A stretch of DNA of 63,466 bases, from positions 1 to 63,466 of the IMG/VR virus record IMGVR_UViG_3300030060_007512, one strand, 5' to 3'. The notes beneath the pieces are model-generated. The model did not search any database. It was not told the origin of the DNA and worked only from the letters and a program-made list of their open reading frames with translations. This DNA comes from a virus. The position numbers were made by a program, and so were the translations under genes. How positions within the stretch are numbered: position 1 is the first letter of the stretch; the number at the start of each line of letters is the position of its first letter. Shown here in pieces: positions 36,560 through 43,709 of this stretch.

Positions 36560-36571
36560 GGAGTATAAAAA

Positions 36572-38341
36572 ATGGCAGATAAGACTTTTTTTGGAAGACT
36601 GCAAACATTATTTTCAACTAATGCAGTAGTACGTAGAGTTGGAACAAATAAATTAAAGGTTATAGATGTAAATAAAGTTCAATCTAATAGTGGATTAGCA
36701 ACTAATAGACTCATAGATAGATATACTAAACTACACGGCTCATTAAGTAATTTAACATATAATCAATATCAAAATTATCAAGTACAAAGATTAAATTTAT
36801 TTACTGACTATGAATCGATGGATGATGATTCTATTATTTCTTCAGCATTAGATATTTATGCTGATGAATCCACTATAAAAAATGAATTCGATCAAGTATT
36901 AAGTATAAATTGTAAAGATCAAGATATTGAAAAAATATTACATAATTTATTCTATGATGTACTTAATATTGAATTTAATCTATGGCCTTGGATACGTAAT
37001 ATGTGTAAGTATGGTGACTTTTACTTAAAGTTAGATATTACTGAAAAATTAGGTGTAACAAATGCACAACCAATTTCAACTTATGAAATGGTAAGAGAAG
37101 AAGGCACCGACCCTGCTAAACCTGAGTATGTTAAATTTGTGCATGATATTTCATTAGCTGGTCAATCATCTAGTGGAGGTCAAACAACTAGAAAAGATTT
37201 TGAAAACTATGAAGTAGCTCACTTTAGATTATTGTCTGATACTAACTTTTTACCTTATGGTAAATCAATGCTTGAAGGTGCTAGAAAAGTTTGGAAACAA
37301 TTAACTCTTATGGAAGATGCTATGATGATTCATAGAATTATGCGTGCACCTGAAAAGAGAGTATTTAAGATAGATATAGGTAATATACCTCCTAATGAAG
37401 TTGATAACTATATGAGACAGGTTATCGATAAAATGAAAAAAACTCCTTATATAGACCAAACAACTGGTGAATATAATCTTAAGTTTAATATGCAAAATAT
37501 GCTAGAAGATTTTTACTTACCTGTAAGAGGTGGTCAGTCAGGTACTGAAATAGATTCATTATCAGGTATGGAATTTGGTGGTATTGAAGATGTTGATTAT
37601 CTTAAAAATAAAATATTTGCAGGGCTAAAAATACCTAAAGCATTTTTAGGGTATGATGAAACTACAGAAGGTAAAGCTACATTAGCTGCTGAAGATGTAA
37701 GATTTGCAAGAACTATAGAACGTATACAAAGAATAGTAACTTCTGAACTTACTAAAATTGCTATAGTACATCTATACTCACAAGGATATACTGATGAAAA
37801 ATTAGTTGATTTTAGTTTAGGATTAACTAACTCTTCAACTATTTACCAACAAGAAAAGATATCACTTTGGAAAGAAAAAGTTGATCTTGCTAGAGATATG
37901 AAAGATGGTAAAATGATGTCTGAAGAGTGGGTATATAAAAATATCTTTAATATGTCAGATCAAGAAATTGAAAAAGAAAGAGCGAGTGTTATTGAAGATG
38001 TTAAGCAAGCATTTAGAAAAACTAAAATTGAAGACGAAGGTGAAGATCCAGCTGCTGATCCAAAAATACAGCCAGATGATGATGAACCAACTGAATCATC
38101 AATTAACCCTGTTGGAAGACCACCTGAAGGTACTAAATATGGTACACAAGATCATGTTAGAGGTTCAGATCCTACAGGAAATGGCACGCGTATAAGAGAT
38201 ATTAAGAATAGAGATAGAAGCATAAAACATACATATAGAGAGAATATCGACTCTTTACTTAAAAGTATAGACAAAAACAAAAAACCATCATTATTAAGTG
38301 AAAATAATTTGATAGATGATGATTCTTTGCAAACAAGTTGA
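36572..38341 (+). CDS. gp20: Portal protein (gp20)
   Basis: 589 residues (T4 gp20 is 524). The family features are seen: NRLIDRYTKLHGSLSNL-type N-terminus, DYESMDDDSIISSALDIYADE, APEKRVFKIDIGNIPP (stem), DVDYLKNKIFAGLKIPKAFLG and TLAAEDVRFARTIERIQ. The C-terminal 80 residues are acidic, then basic and flexible, longer than in T4. It forms the dodecameric vertex ring through which gp17 packages DNA. AAGGAG site; 12 nt after the terminase. Confidence 0.95.
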   Translation: MADKTFFGRLQTLFSTNAVVRRVGTNKLKVIDVNKVQSNSGLATNRLIDRYTKLHGSLSNLTYNQYQNYQVQRLNLFTDYESMDDDSIISSALDIYADESTIKNEFDQVLSINCKDQDIEKILHNLFYDVLNIEFNLWPWIRNMCKYGDFYLKLDITEKLGVTNAQPISTYEMVREEGTDPAKPEYVKFVHDISLAGQSSSGGQTTRKDFENYEVAHFRLLSDTNFLPYGKSMLEGARKVWKQLTLMEDAMMIHRIMRAPEKRVFKIDIGNIPPNEVDNYMRQVIDKMKKTPYIDQTTGEYNLKFNMQNMLEDFYLPVRGGQSGTEIDSLSGMEFGGIEDVDYLKNKIFAGLKIPKAFLGYDETTEGKATLAAEDVRFARTIERIQRIVTSELTKIAIVHLYSQGYTDEKLVDFSLGLTNSSTIYQQEKISLWKEKVDLARDMKDGKMMSEEWVYKNIFNMSDQEIEKERASVIEDVKQAFRKTKIEDEGEDPAADPKIQPDDDEPTESSINPVGRPPEGTKYGTQDHVRGSDPTGNGTRIRDIKNRDRSIKHTYRENIDSLLKSIDKNKKPSLLSENNLIDDDSLQTS

Positions 38342-38348
38342 TATTTAT
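38341..38348 (+). promoter_or_regulatory. Late-promoter-like motif ATATTTAT
   Basis: GATATTTATATAAG overlaps the portal stop codon and lies 32 nt before the ATG at 38381. Confidence 0.6.
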
Positions 38349-38380
38349 ATAAGCATAGATGTATATATTGGAATAGTAAT

Positions 38381-39247
38381 ATGGCAAACATTAAACATAA
38401 TAAAATAAAAAATGTAGGTGTGTTATTCGAGTTACTTACTCGACAAATAACATCTGATACTATTAATGGTATTGGAAATTCACCAGCTATTTTTATTGTA
38501 AAAGAATTTTTTAACAAAAATTCGTATTTGAGTAAGGAATTAAATTTATATAAAGCGTTACAAGTTCAAAAATATAAAAATGAAGCTAGAGCTGAAAAAT
38601 TTATTGATGTTGTAGTTGCTGAACATAATAAACTATCAAGTGCTAAACTTAATAGAGAAAAATATAACCTTATAAAAGAAATAAAGTCAAAATACAATTT
38701 AGAAGATTTTTTCAAATCTCATGTTGCTAATTATAAATTAAATGCATCTATTTATAAAATACTTGAAAGTAAAAACAATAAAAGATTTTCTAATCCTATG
38801 AATGTAATGAAAAGTAGAGTTTTTCTTACTGAGCATATTCTTGAAAAATTTGGAAGTACTAAAAATACAAAAGAAACTATTATTAAAGAGTATTCTAAAC
38901 AAGATCAGGATTTAAGATTATTATCTTATAAAATTTTACTTGAGAAATTTAATAAAAAGTATGGTAAATTAAACGTTAAGCAGAAAAATTTACTAAAAGA
39001 ATATATTAATAATATATCTAATCTTTCTTCATTAAAAAAATATATTATTAAAGAAGTAAACACTGTAACTAAAGCTTTAAGTTTACTTACACCTAAAGTA
39101 AGTGATAAGGTTGTAAAGATAAAGCTTAAAGAAGTATCAGATCAATTAAAGCTTATAAAAAAAGAAAATAAAATAAGAGATAAGCATTTAGTCTCTGTAC
39201 TTCGTTCTTATAATTTAATTAAGGAGTTAAATAATGTCGTTAAATAA
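38381..39247 (+). CDS. Helical Lys-rich protein between portal and protease, unknown
   Basis: 288 residues, almost entirely helical and Lys-rich, beginning ANIKHNKIKNVGVLFELLTRQ. It occupies the place where T4 encodes prohead core proteins gp67 and gp68, and I recall similar proteins in marine T4-like phages. A role in the prohead core is inferred from position only. Overlaps the next gene by 14 nt. Confidence 0.7.
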   Translation: MANIKHNKIKNVGVLFELLTRQITSDTINGIGNSPAIFIVKEFFNKNSYLSKELNLYKALQVQKYKNEARAEKFIDVVVAEHNKLSSAKLNREKYNLIKEIKSKYNLEDFFKSHVANYKLNASIYKILESKNNKRFSNPMNVMKSRVFLTEHILEKFGSTKNTKETIIKEYSKQDQDLRLLSYKILLEKFNKKYGKLNVKQKNLLKEYINNISNLSSLKKYIIKEVNTVTKALSLLTPKVSDKVVKIKLKEVSDQLKLIKKENKIRDKHLVSVLRSYNLIKELNNVVK

Positions 39248-39674
39248 ATTATTAGAAAAAAAATTAAAAGAAGTTGAAGAAGAACTAGAAGAAATATCTA
39301 CAACAGGCGCAGGTGAAGCATATAATACTAAATATGCATTTGGTGATTTAGATGATGATGATGTTGAAAAATCAGGGTATAAAAAAGTAAAAGAATCTAA
39401 ATTTAGAAAAATGGCATCTGCTTCTTTTCTTAATGAAGTTTCATATAATGAATATAAAAAGAATAATGATTTTTCAGCTAAACAAAAAGTTAATAAATCT
39501 ATAAAAGAAGTTAGTAGTAAACTTTTTAGAATTGAACGTATTATTAATCAGAATATAAAATTAAAAACAGAAGAAGGTATTGATAATAAACAGTACTGGA
39601 AATCTACTAGAAAAAATTTATATAAGATATCAGAACGTATGATGCGTATTGGTGAAAAATTAAGGAAATTCTAA
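39234..39674 (+). CDS. Small helical head-region protein, unknown
   Basis: 146 residues. An acidic N-terminal coil (LLEKKLKEVEEELEE) is followed by ISTTGAGEAYNTKYAFG, a motif I recall from marine phages, then DDDDV and a basic helical C-terminus. AAGGAG site within the end of the upstream gene. Likely virion assembly by location. Confidence 0.65.
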   Translation: MSLNKLLEKKLKEVEEELEEISTTGAGEAYNTKYAFGDLDDDDVEKSGYKKVKESKFRKMASASFLNEVSYNEYKKNNDFSAKQKVNKSIKEVSSKLFRIERIINQNIKLKTEEGIDNKQYWKSTRKNLYKISERMMRIGEKLRKF

Positions 39675-39800
39675 ATGAGCAAAGATATTATTAATGAAAA
39701 TATTACTATCGAAGAAATGCGAAAAATTATTCGCACCGAACTTGCTCGTATATTTTTCGATTTATACCGAAAACGTAGCACGTGGGAGAGATTAGGATGA
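39675..39800 (+). CDS. Short overlooked ORF (41 aa), coupled to prohead protease
   Basis: An ATG immediately after the upstream stop opens a 41-residue frame (MSKDIINENITIEEMRKIIR...) ending in a TGA that overlaps the protease ATG (ATGA). It fills the gap exactly. The middle (EEMRKIIRTELARIFF) is the same kind of amphipathic helix seen at the N-termini of genes at 433 and 41129. Its tight fit on both sides argues for a real gene. Function unknown. Confidence 0.55.
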   Translation: MSKDIINENITIEEMRKIIRTELARIFFDLYRKRSTWERLG

Positions 39801-40426
39801 GTAAAACATTACTTATAGATTATACACCATTTGATATATCACCACAAATGATTATTGAATCTGAACAACAGAATAATGGTAGAGTTATTGTGTCAGGTGT
39901 GTTGCAACGTGCTGGTGCGAAAAATCAAAACGGAAGAGTATACCCAAAAGATATTCTAATGAGAGAAGTAAACGAATATAAAAAAGTTCAAATATCTGAA
40001 AGAAGAGCTTTAGGTGAATTAGATCACCCTGATACTTCTGTAGTTAATTTAGCTAACGCTTCTCATAATATATTAGATGTATGGTGGAACGGAGATGATG
40101 TAATGGGTAAAGTTGAAGTTCTTTCAACACCATCAGGTAATATACTTAAAGAGCTATTAAGATCAGGTATTAAACTTGGTATATCATCTAGAGGACTTGG
40201 TTCAGTAAAACAAATTAGTGAAGATACTGTTGCAGTACAAAATGATTTTGAATTAGTATGCTGGGATTTCGTTTCAAATCCATCAACACATGGAGCTTTC
40301 ATGAAGCCTATGAATGAATCAGTTGGCAGTAAAATTAAAAAAGATAAATTTTTCAAAGTAAATAATATTATTAGTGAAATGCTTTGCGACTTAACTTGCA
40401 AATGTGCATTACCTAATCAGGAGTAG
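39797..40426 (+). CDS. gp21: Prohead protease (gp21)
   Basis: 209 residues from ATG 39797, which follows GGGAG at 8 nt and overlaps the preceding TGA; a GTG at 39782 in frame is less likely. T4-type (S80/U9) prohead protease signatures: GRVYP, GELDHPD with catalytic H77, the LGISSRGLGS motif with catalytic Ser (S130 or S131), and CWDFVSNPST. It cleaves scaffold and capsid N-termini during maturation. Confidence 0.93.
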   Translation: MSKTLLIDYTPFDISPQMIIESEQQNNGRVIVSGVLQRAGAKNQNGRVYPKDILMREVNEYKKVQISERRALGELDHPDTSVVNLANASHNILDVWWNGDDVMGKVEVLSTPSGNILKELLRSGIKLGISSRGLGSVKQISEDTVAVQNDFELVCWDFVSNPSTHGAFMKPMNESVGSKIKKDKFFKVNNIISEMLCDLTCKCALPNQE

Positions 40427-40430
40427 ATAA

Positions 40431-41126
40431 ATGAAATTAAAAAATATATTAAAAGAAAGCAATAAAGAAGCATTTAATAGATCTCTTACTAAAGAAGAAA
40501 AAAGAGATGTTATGAATGCTGTATCTAAATTTAACGATTTCGGTGCTAAAGTATATAAAACTAATGAAATTAAAGATATGGTAGAAGCAATTAAAAGTAT
40601 GACTAAAGGAGCTTCTAATCTCGCTTTACAAGAAACCGGTGATTGGTTTGATGCTGTTACAGTAAAAAGAGATATGTCTGAAGTAAATAAATCTGCTAAA
40701 TTATTTGAAAAAGCTGCAACTGAATTATCCACTCTTCAGCAAAGGCTTGAGTCAGTATTTGAAGATATTGGTCACAAATTAGGTAAGTATTATGATATAT
40801 CAGAAGCTATGGACCCAGTAGGAAAAGAGGATGGTGATATAGATAATGATGGTGATGAAGATGAATCAGATGAGTATCTAGCAAAGAAAAGATCTGCTAT
40901 TACTAAAGCGATTAAAAACGAAACTAAACTAACTAAAATTGCTGAAGCTGCTCCTAAAATGAAAGATAGCAAAGAGACTGAAAACATTAAAAAAATATTT
41001 CAAATGGCAAACCTTGCTAGAAAAGGTGGTATGGGTAATAGATACGGAAAAGAATTTGAAAAGGCTAAAAAGAGAGCAGTTAAAGCTTTAGCAGATATGT
41101 ACCAATATTCAAAGATAGGAGGGTAA
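40431..41126 (+). CDS. Head-region protein with EF-hand-like loop
   Basis: 231 residues. Helical N-terminal two thirds, then an acidic loop DGDIDNDGDEDESDEYL (about residues 126-142) that fits an EF-hand or dockerin-type calcium-binding loop (D-x-D-x-D-G), followed by a helix and a basic C-terminus. CAGGAG site. It lies between protease and scaffold, so a prohead or capsid-associated calcium-dependent role is possible. I do not recognise the family beyond the loop. Confidence 0.65.
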   Translation: MKLKNILKESNKEAFNRSLTKEEKRDVMNAVSKFNDFGAKVYKTNEIKDMVEAIKSMTKGASNLALQETGDWFDAVTVKRDMSEVNKSAKLFEKAATELSTLQQRLESVFEDIGHKLGKYYDISEAMDPVGKEDGDIDNDGDEDESDEYLAKKRSAITKAIKNETKLTKIAEAAPKMKDSKETENIKKIFQMANLARKGGMGNRYGKEFEKAKKRAVKALADMYQYSKIGG

Positions 41127-41128
41127 TA

Positions 41129-42073
41129 ATGAACGAAACTAAATTAAGACAGTTAATATCAGAAGAAATTAGATTTCTTTTATCAGAAAGATTTGGTTCT
41201 AAAAGATTACAATCTATAGTTAGTGGTATGGGTAAATGGGAAAAAACTGCATTTCTAAAAGCTGGTGTTAAAACCGGACTAGATTGGAACTCAATTACTG
41301 ATGCTGATATCAAAAGAGTAGCGAAAACTCCTGCTCAATTATACGGTAAACAAGGTATATATCTTATTTTAGCTATTAAAGATTTTGACTTTACAGAATC
41401 AGGTAGATACGGTTGGACTAATAAAATTAAAAAAGGTCAAATGATCGGAATGATGGTAGGTGGTAAGGTAGCATATGTAACTAAAAATGGTTTAGGACCG
41501 AAATCTAAATATGGATATAGTGGTAAGGATAAAGTTGGTATAGATAAAGTAGGTGCAAGAAGTGTTAAAAGTATGTCTGAAATGCCTCATATAGTATTTC
41601 AAATAAATTATGAAAATAAAAGAGATGCACTAAAAGACAAACAAAGAATGCGTGCTAACATAAAATTTGGTGCAACAGCATTCAAAACTGATAAAGAATT
41701 CAAGCAAGAAAATCTAAAAAGATATAAAGAAGCTTTAGCTAACTCTGCTGATAAATCAGAAAAAATACACAAACAAGTTCTTGCTGCTGTTCAATATTCT
41801 AACAAATTAGTTGAGAAAGCGGTTAAAGAAGGTACAATGACTAAATATCAAGCAATGGGTGTTGATATAGGTGGTAAAATACATGAGTTACAATACGTAA
41901 CAAGACTACAAAATCAGATTCTAGATAATTATGCTAGATATACTGATTATGATAATAAATCTAAAAGCGATGAACGTTCAGCTGATTACTATGGTGAACA
42001 AAGAGCTCAATACGCACTTAAGATTAAACAATACGTTGGATATATGTTAAAAAATCAATTTAATAAGTGGTAA
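41129..42073 (+). CDS. Head-region protein, unknown (314 aa)
   Basis: 314 residues. The N-terminus TKLRQLISEEIRFLLSERF is the recurring amphipathic helix. Residues about 75-155 form a beta-rich domain (GIYLILAIKDFDF... GQMIGMMVGGKVAYV). The C-terminal half is helical and charged. A strong AGGAGGG RBS precedes it. No known family recognised. It ends the head unit that begins at 38381. Confidence 0.65.
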   Translation: MNETKLRQLISEEIRFLLSERFGSKRLQSIVSGMGKWEKTAFLKAGVKTGLDWNSITDADIKRVAKTPAQLYGKQGIYLILAIKDFDFTESGRYGWTNKIKKGQMIGMMVGGKVAYVTKNGLGPKSKYGYSGKDKVGIDKVGARSVKSMSEMPHIVFQINYENKRDALKDKQRMRANIKFGATAFKTDKEFKQENLKRYKEALANSADKSEKIHKQVLAAVQYSNKLVEKAVKEGTMTKYQAMGVDIGGKIHELQYVTRLQNQILDNYARYTDYDNKSKSDERSADYYGEQRAQYALKIKQYVGYMLKNQFNKW

Positions 42074-42096
42074 TATTTAGTTGGTTAATTGTAGTT

Positions 42097-42110
42097 TTTT
42101 TCTTATATTA
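42097..42110 (+). promoter_or_regulatory. Second-class promoter-like motif TTTTTCTTATATTA
   Basis: Located 35 nt before the bS21 ATG. The 14-mer is identical to that at 61670, and a TTG occurs at the same distance upstream in both (42089 and 61662). Confidence 0.5.
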
Positions 42111-42145
42111 AGGTAATTAATAATCGTTTAACTAAAATTATAAAA

Positions 42146-42505
42146 ATGCGAAAAAATTATGAAGGAGGCCAAGGCCCTCCTAAAAAAGCCTTTCGAAGAA
42201 AAAGATGGTCTAGGCAAGACTTTTATGTACCAGGTAATCCGAGAGGAGTTAAAGTACCTGACAATTCACCAGCAGCTTTAGAAAAAAGTTTACGTTATCT
42301 TAAACGTCAAATGAAAGATGCTGATATCGTTGGTAAACTTAGAGCTAATCAAGAGTATACTAAACCTTCAGCTAAACGTAGAAAACAGATGCAAGATGCT
42401 GTTAGAAAGCAACAGTTGAGAGATAAAATTAGTAAACAGTATTGGGATAATTTTACATGGATAGTCCCACCATCTAAAAATACTGGACCTGAATTACCAT
42501 TTTAA
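42146..42505 (+). CDS. rpsU: Phage-encoded ribosomal protein bS21
   Basis: 119 residues. Residues about 35-95 align along their length with bacterial bS21: VKVPDNSPAALEKSLRYLKR, then IVGKLRANQEYTKPSAKRRK and a basic helix, matching the family pattern of KVxxN, ALRRFKR, VLxExRRREYYEKPSxKRKR. Extra N-terminal (about 36 residues, basic) and C-terminal (about 20 residues, ending PPSKNTGPELPF) extensions are present. bS21 sits next to the anti-SD of 16S rRNA and affects initiation. It has its own promoter-like motif and terminator, and no SD of its own. Confidence 0.85.
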   Translation: MRKNYEGGQGPPKKAFRRKRWSRQDFYVPGNPRGVKVPDNSPAALEKSLRYLKRQMKDADIVGKLRANQEYTKPSAKRRKQMQDAVRKQQLRDKISKQYWDNFTWIVPPSKNTGPELPF

Positions 42506-42511
42506 TAAAAG

Positions 42512-42538
42512 AAACCCGAAAATTTTTCGGGTTTTTTT
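42512..42538 (+). terminator. Rho-independent terminator after bS21
   Basis: AAACCCGAAA - ATT - TTTCGGGTTT, a 10-bp perfect stem, followed by a T-run. It isolates the bS21 gene from the scaffold/capsid unit. Confidence 0.9.
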
Positions 42539-42559
42539 ATATATTTTATATTTACGTAT

Positions 42560-42567
42560 ATATTTAT
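42560..42567 (+). promoter_or_regulatory. Late-promoter-like motif ATATTTAT (distal, capsid unit)
   Basis: GTATATATTTATATGTG just after the terminator, 106 nt before the scaffold ATG. With the proximal copy at 42654 it gives the capsid unit two candidate promoters. Confidence 0.5.
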
Positions 42568-42580
42568 ATGTGTACAAAAT

Positions 42581-42642
42581 ATACTATCATTTATATAGTA
42601 TTAGATACAAAATTAATATCTATTAAGATTCCTAATAATCTT
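42581..42642 (+). promoter_or_regulatory. Structured leader of the scaffold/capsid mRNA
   Basis: Two inverted repeats lie between the two promoter-like motifs: ATACTAT/ATAGTAT (42581-42587 with 42595-42601) and AAGATT/AATCTT (42625-42630 with 42637-42642). They could fold in a transcript from 42560 and stabilise it. The gap 42506-42673 holds only the terminator, these hairpins and the motifs. Confidence 0.35.
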
Positions 42643-42653
42643 ATTTCCACATT

Positions 42654-42661
42654 ATATTTAT
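42654..42661 (+). promoter_or_regulatory. Late-promoter-like motif ATATTTAT (proximal, capsid unit)
   Basis: ATTATATTTATTGGAG runs into the scaffold RBS; 12 nt to the ATG at 42674. Confidence 0.45.
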
Positions 42662-42673
42662 TGGAGACAAATT

Positions 42674-43672
42674 ATGTCAAAAGACTTGTTAAAAGAAGCA
42701 ATTGCTGATGCAAAAGCTGTTAGAGAAACTGCTATCGCTAATGCTAAACTTGCTCTAGAAGAAGCTTTCACACCTAAACTTCAATCTATGTTATCTGCAA
42801 AATTGCAAGAAGATGATATGGAAGATGAAGAAGAAGACGTTGATGTTGCAGAAATGGAACATGGCGAGGAAGAAGCTGAAGAAGGTATGCATGCCGACGA
42901 TGAAACAGAAGAAGGAATGCATGGCGACGATGAAGCTGAAGAAGGTATGAGAGAAGAAGACGAAGAGGAAGAAGAAGGTATGAGAGAAGAGGACGAAGAG
43001 GAAGCTGAAGAGGGAATGCGTGAAGAAGATGAAGAGGAAGAGGGTGACCTTGACCTTGAATCTATCATTAGAGAACTTGAAGGCGAAGATGAAGAAGAAG
43101 CTGAAGAAGGAATGCGTGAGCAATCTGACTCAAGCGATCTCGGAAAAGGCGATAACAAAATGGATCAAGCGTCTGGTAAAGACCAAGACGATCCAGGTAA
43201 AGGTAAGTTAAAAGAAGAAGAAGAAGGTGATGATGAAGAAATCGATTTAGACGAAGTAATCAGATCACTAACTGAAGAAGATGAAGACGAAGAAGGTATG
43301 GAAGAAGAGGAAGATAAAGATGCTGAACTAGAAGAAGCATATAATACTATCAGATCTCTTAAATCTACACTTCAAGAAGTTAATCTTCTAAATGCTAAAT
43401 TATTATTCTCAAACAAATTGTTTAAGGGTAATAACTTAAGTGAATCTCAAAAGATGAAAGTTATCGAAACATTCGATAGAGCATCTAATTTGAGAGAAGT
43501 TAAGTTAGTATATTCTACTTTAGCTGAATCATTTACCGGTAAGTCAGTTTCAAAGAAAGGCTTAACAGAAGGATTCGCTTCTAGAAAATCAAACTCAACA
43601 GCTCCGAAAGGACAAATTGTTGAATCAAATGGCATGGCAAATCGTATGAAGCGATTAGCTGGCTTATTGTAA
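42674..43672 (+). CDS. gp22: Prohead scaffold/core protein (gp22-like)
   Basis: 332 residues. Order: a helical N-terminus, a very acidic low-complexity region (residues about 48-230) with repeats of the type EEGMREEDEEE, and a helical C-terminus ending NRMKRLAGLL, as gp22 homologues often do. Scaffold identity rests on position between protease gp21 and capsid gp23, acidity and the C-terminus. The many Glu sites would suit the gp21 protease, which cuts after Glu. RBS TTGGAGA. Confidence 0.8.
   Translation: MSKDLLKEAIADAKAVRETAIANAKLALEEAFTPKLQSMLSAKLQEDDMEDEEEDVDVAEMEHGEEEAEEGMHADDETEEGMHGDDEAEEGMREEDEEEEEGMREEDEEEAEEGMREEDEEEEGDLDLESIIRELEGEDEEEAEEGMREQSDSSDLGKGDNKMDQASGKDQDDPGKGKLKEEEEGDDEEIDLDEVIRSLTEEDEDEEGMEEEEDKDAELEEAYNTIRSLKSTLQEVNLLNAKLLFSNKLFKGNNLSESQKMKVIETFDRASNLREVKLVYSTLAESFTGKSVSKKGLTEGFASRKSNSTAPKGQIVESNGMANRMKRLAGLL
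42812..43130 (+). repeat. Glu/Asp-rich codon repeats in scaffold gene
   Basis: GAA/GAG/GAT-rich tandem degenerate units encode GMHxDDExEE and GMREEDEEE about 5-6 times. They explain long open frames in other phases and strands here, none of which is a gene. Confidence 0.7.
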
Positions 43673-43709
43673 AATTATTAACGTATTTAAGAAATAGGAG
43701 AGACAAAAA

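Noticed and set aside
37968-38195. 75-codon + frame rich in Lys/Leu
   Set aside because: Inside the portal gene in another phase; composition from Lys codons only.
38152-38517. 121-codon - strand frame spanning the portal/38381 junction
   Set aside because: Antisense to two real genes and a promoter motif; no RBS.
40063-40401. 112-codon - strand frame
   Set aside because: Complement of the prohead protease gene; no start signals.
42812-43130. Regular repeats that might suggest a CRISPR-like array
   Set aside because: The units are degenerate, in frame and code for the acidic scaffold region; there are no unique spacers.
42781-43158. Ser-rich open frame on the - strand, and a Phe-rich one
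   Set aside because: Both are complements of the GAA/GAG-rich scaffold repeat; composition is an artefact of low complexity.
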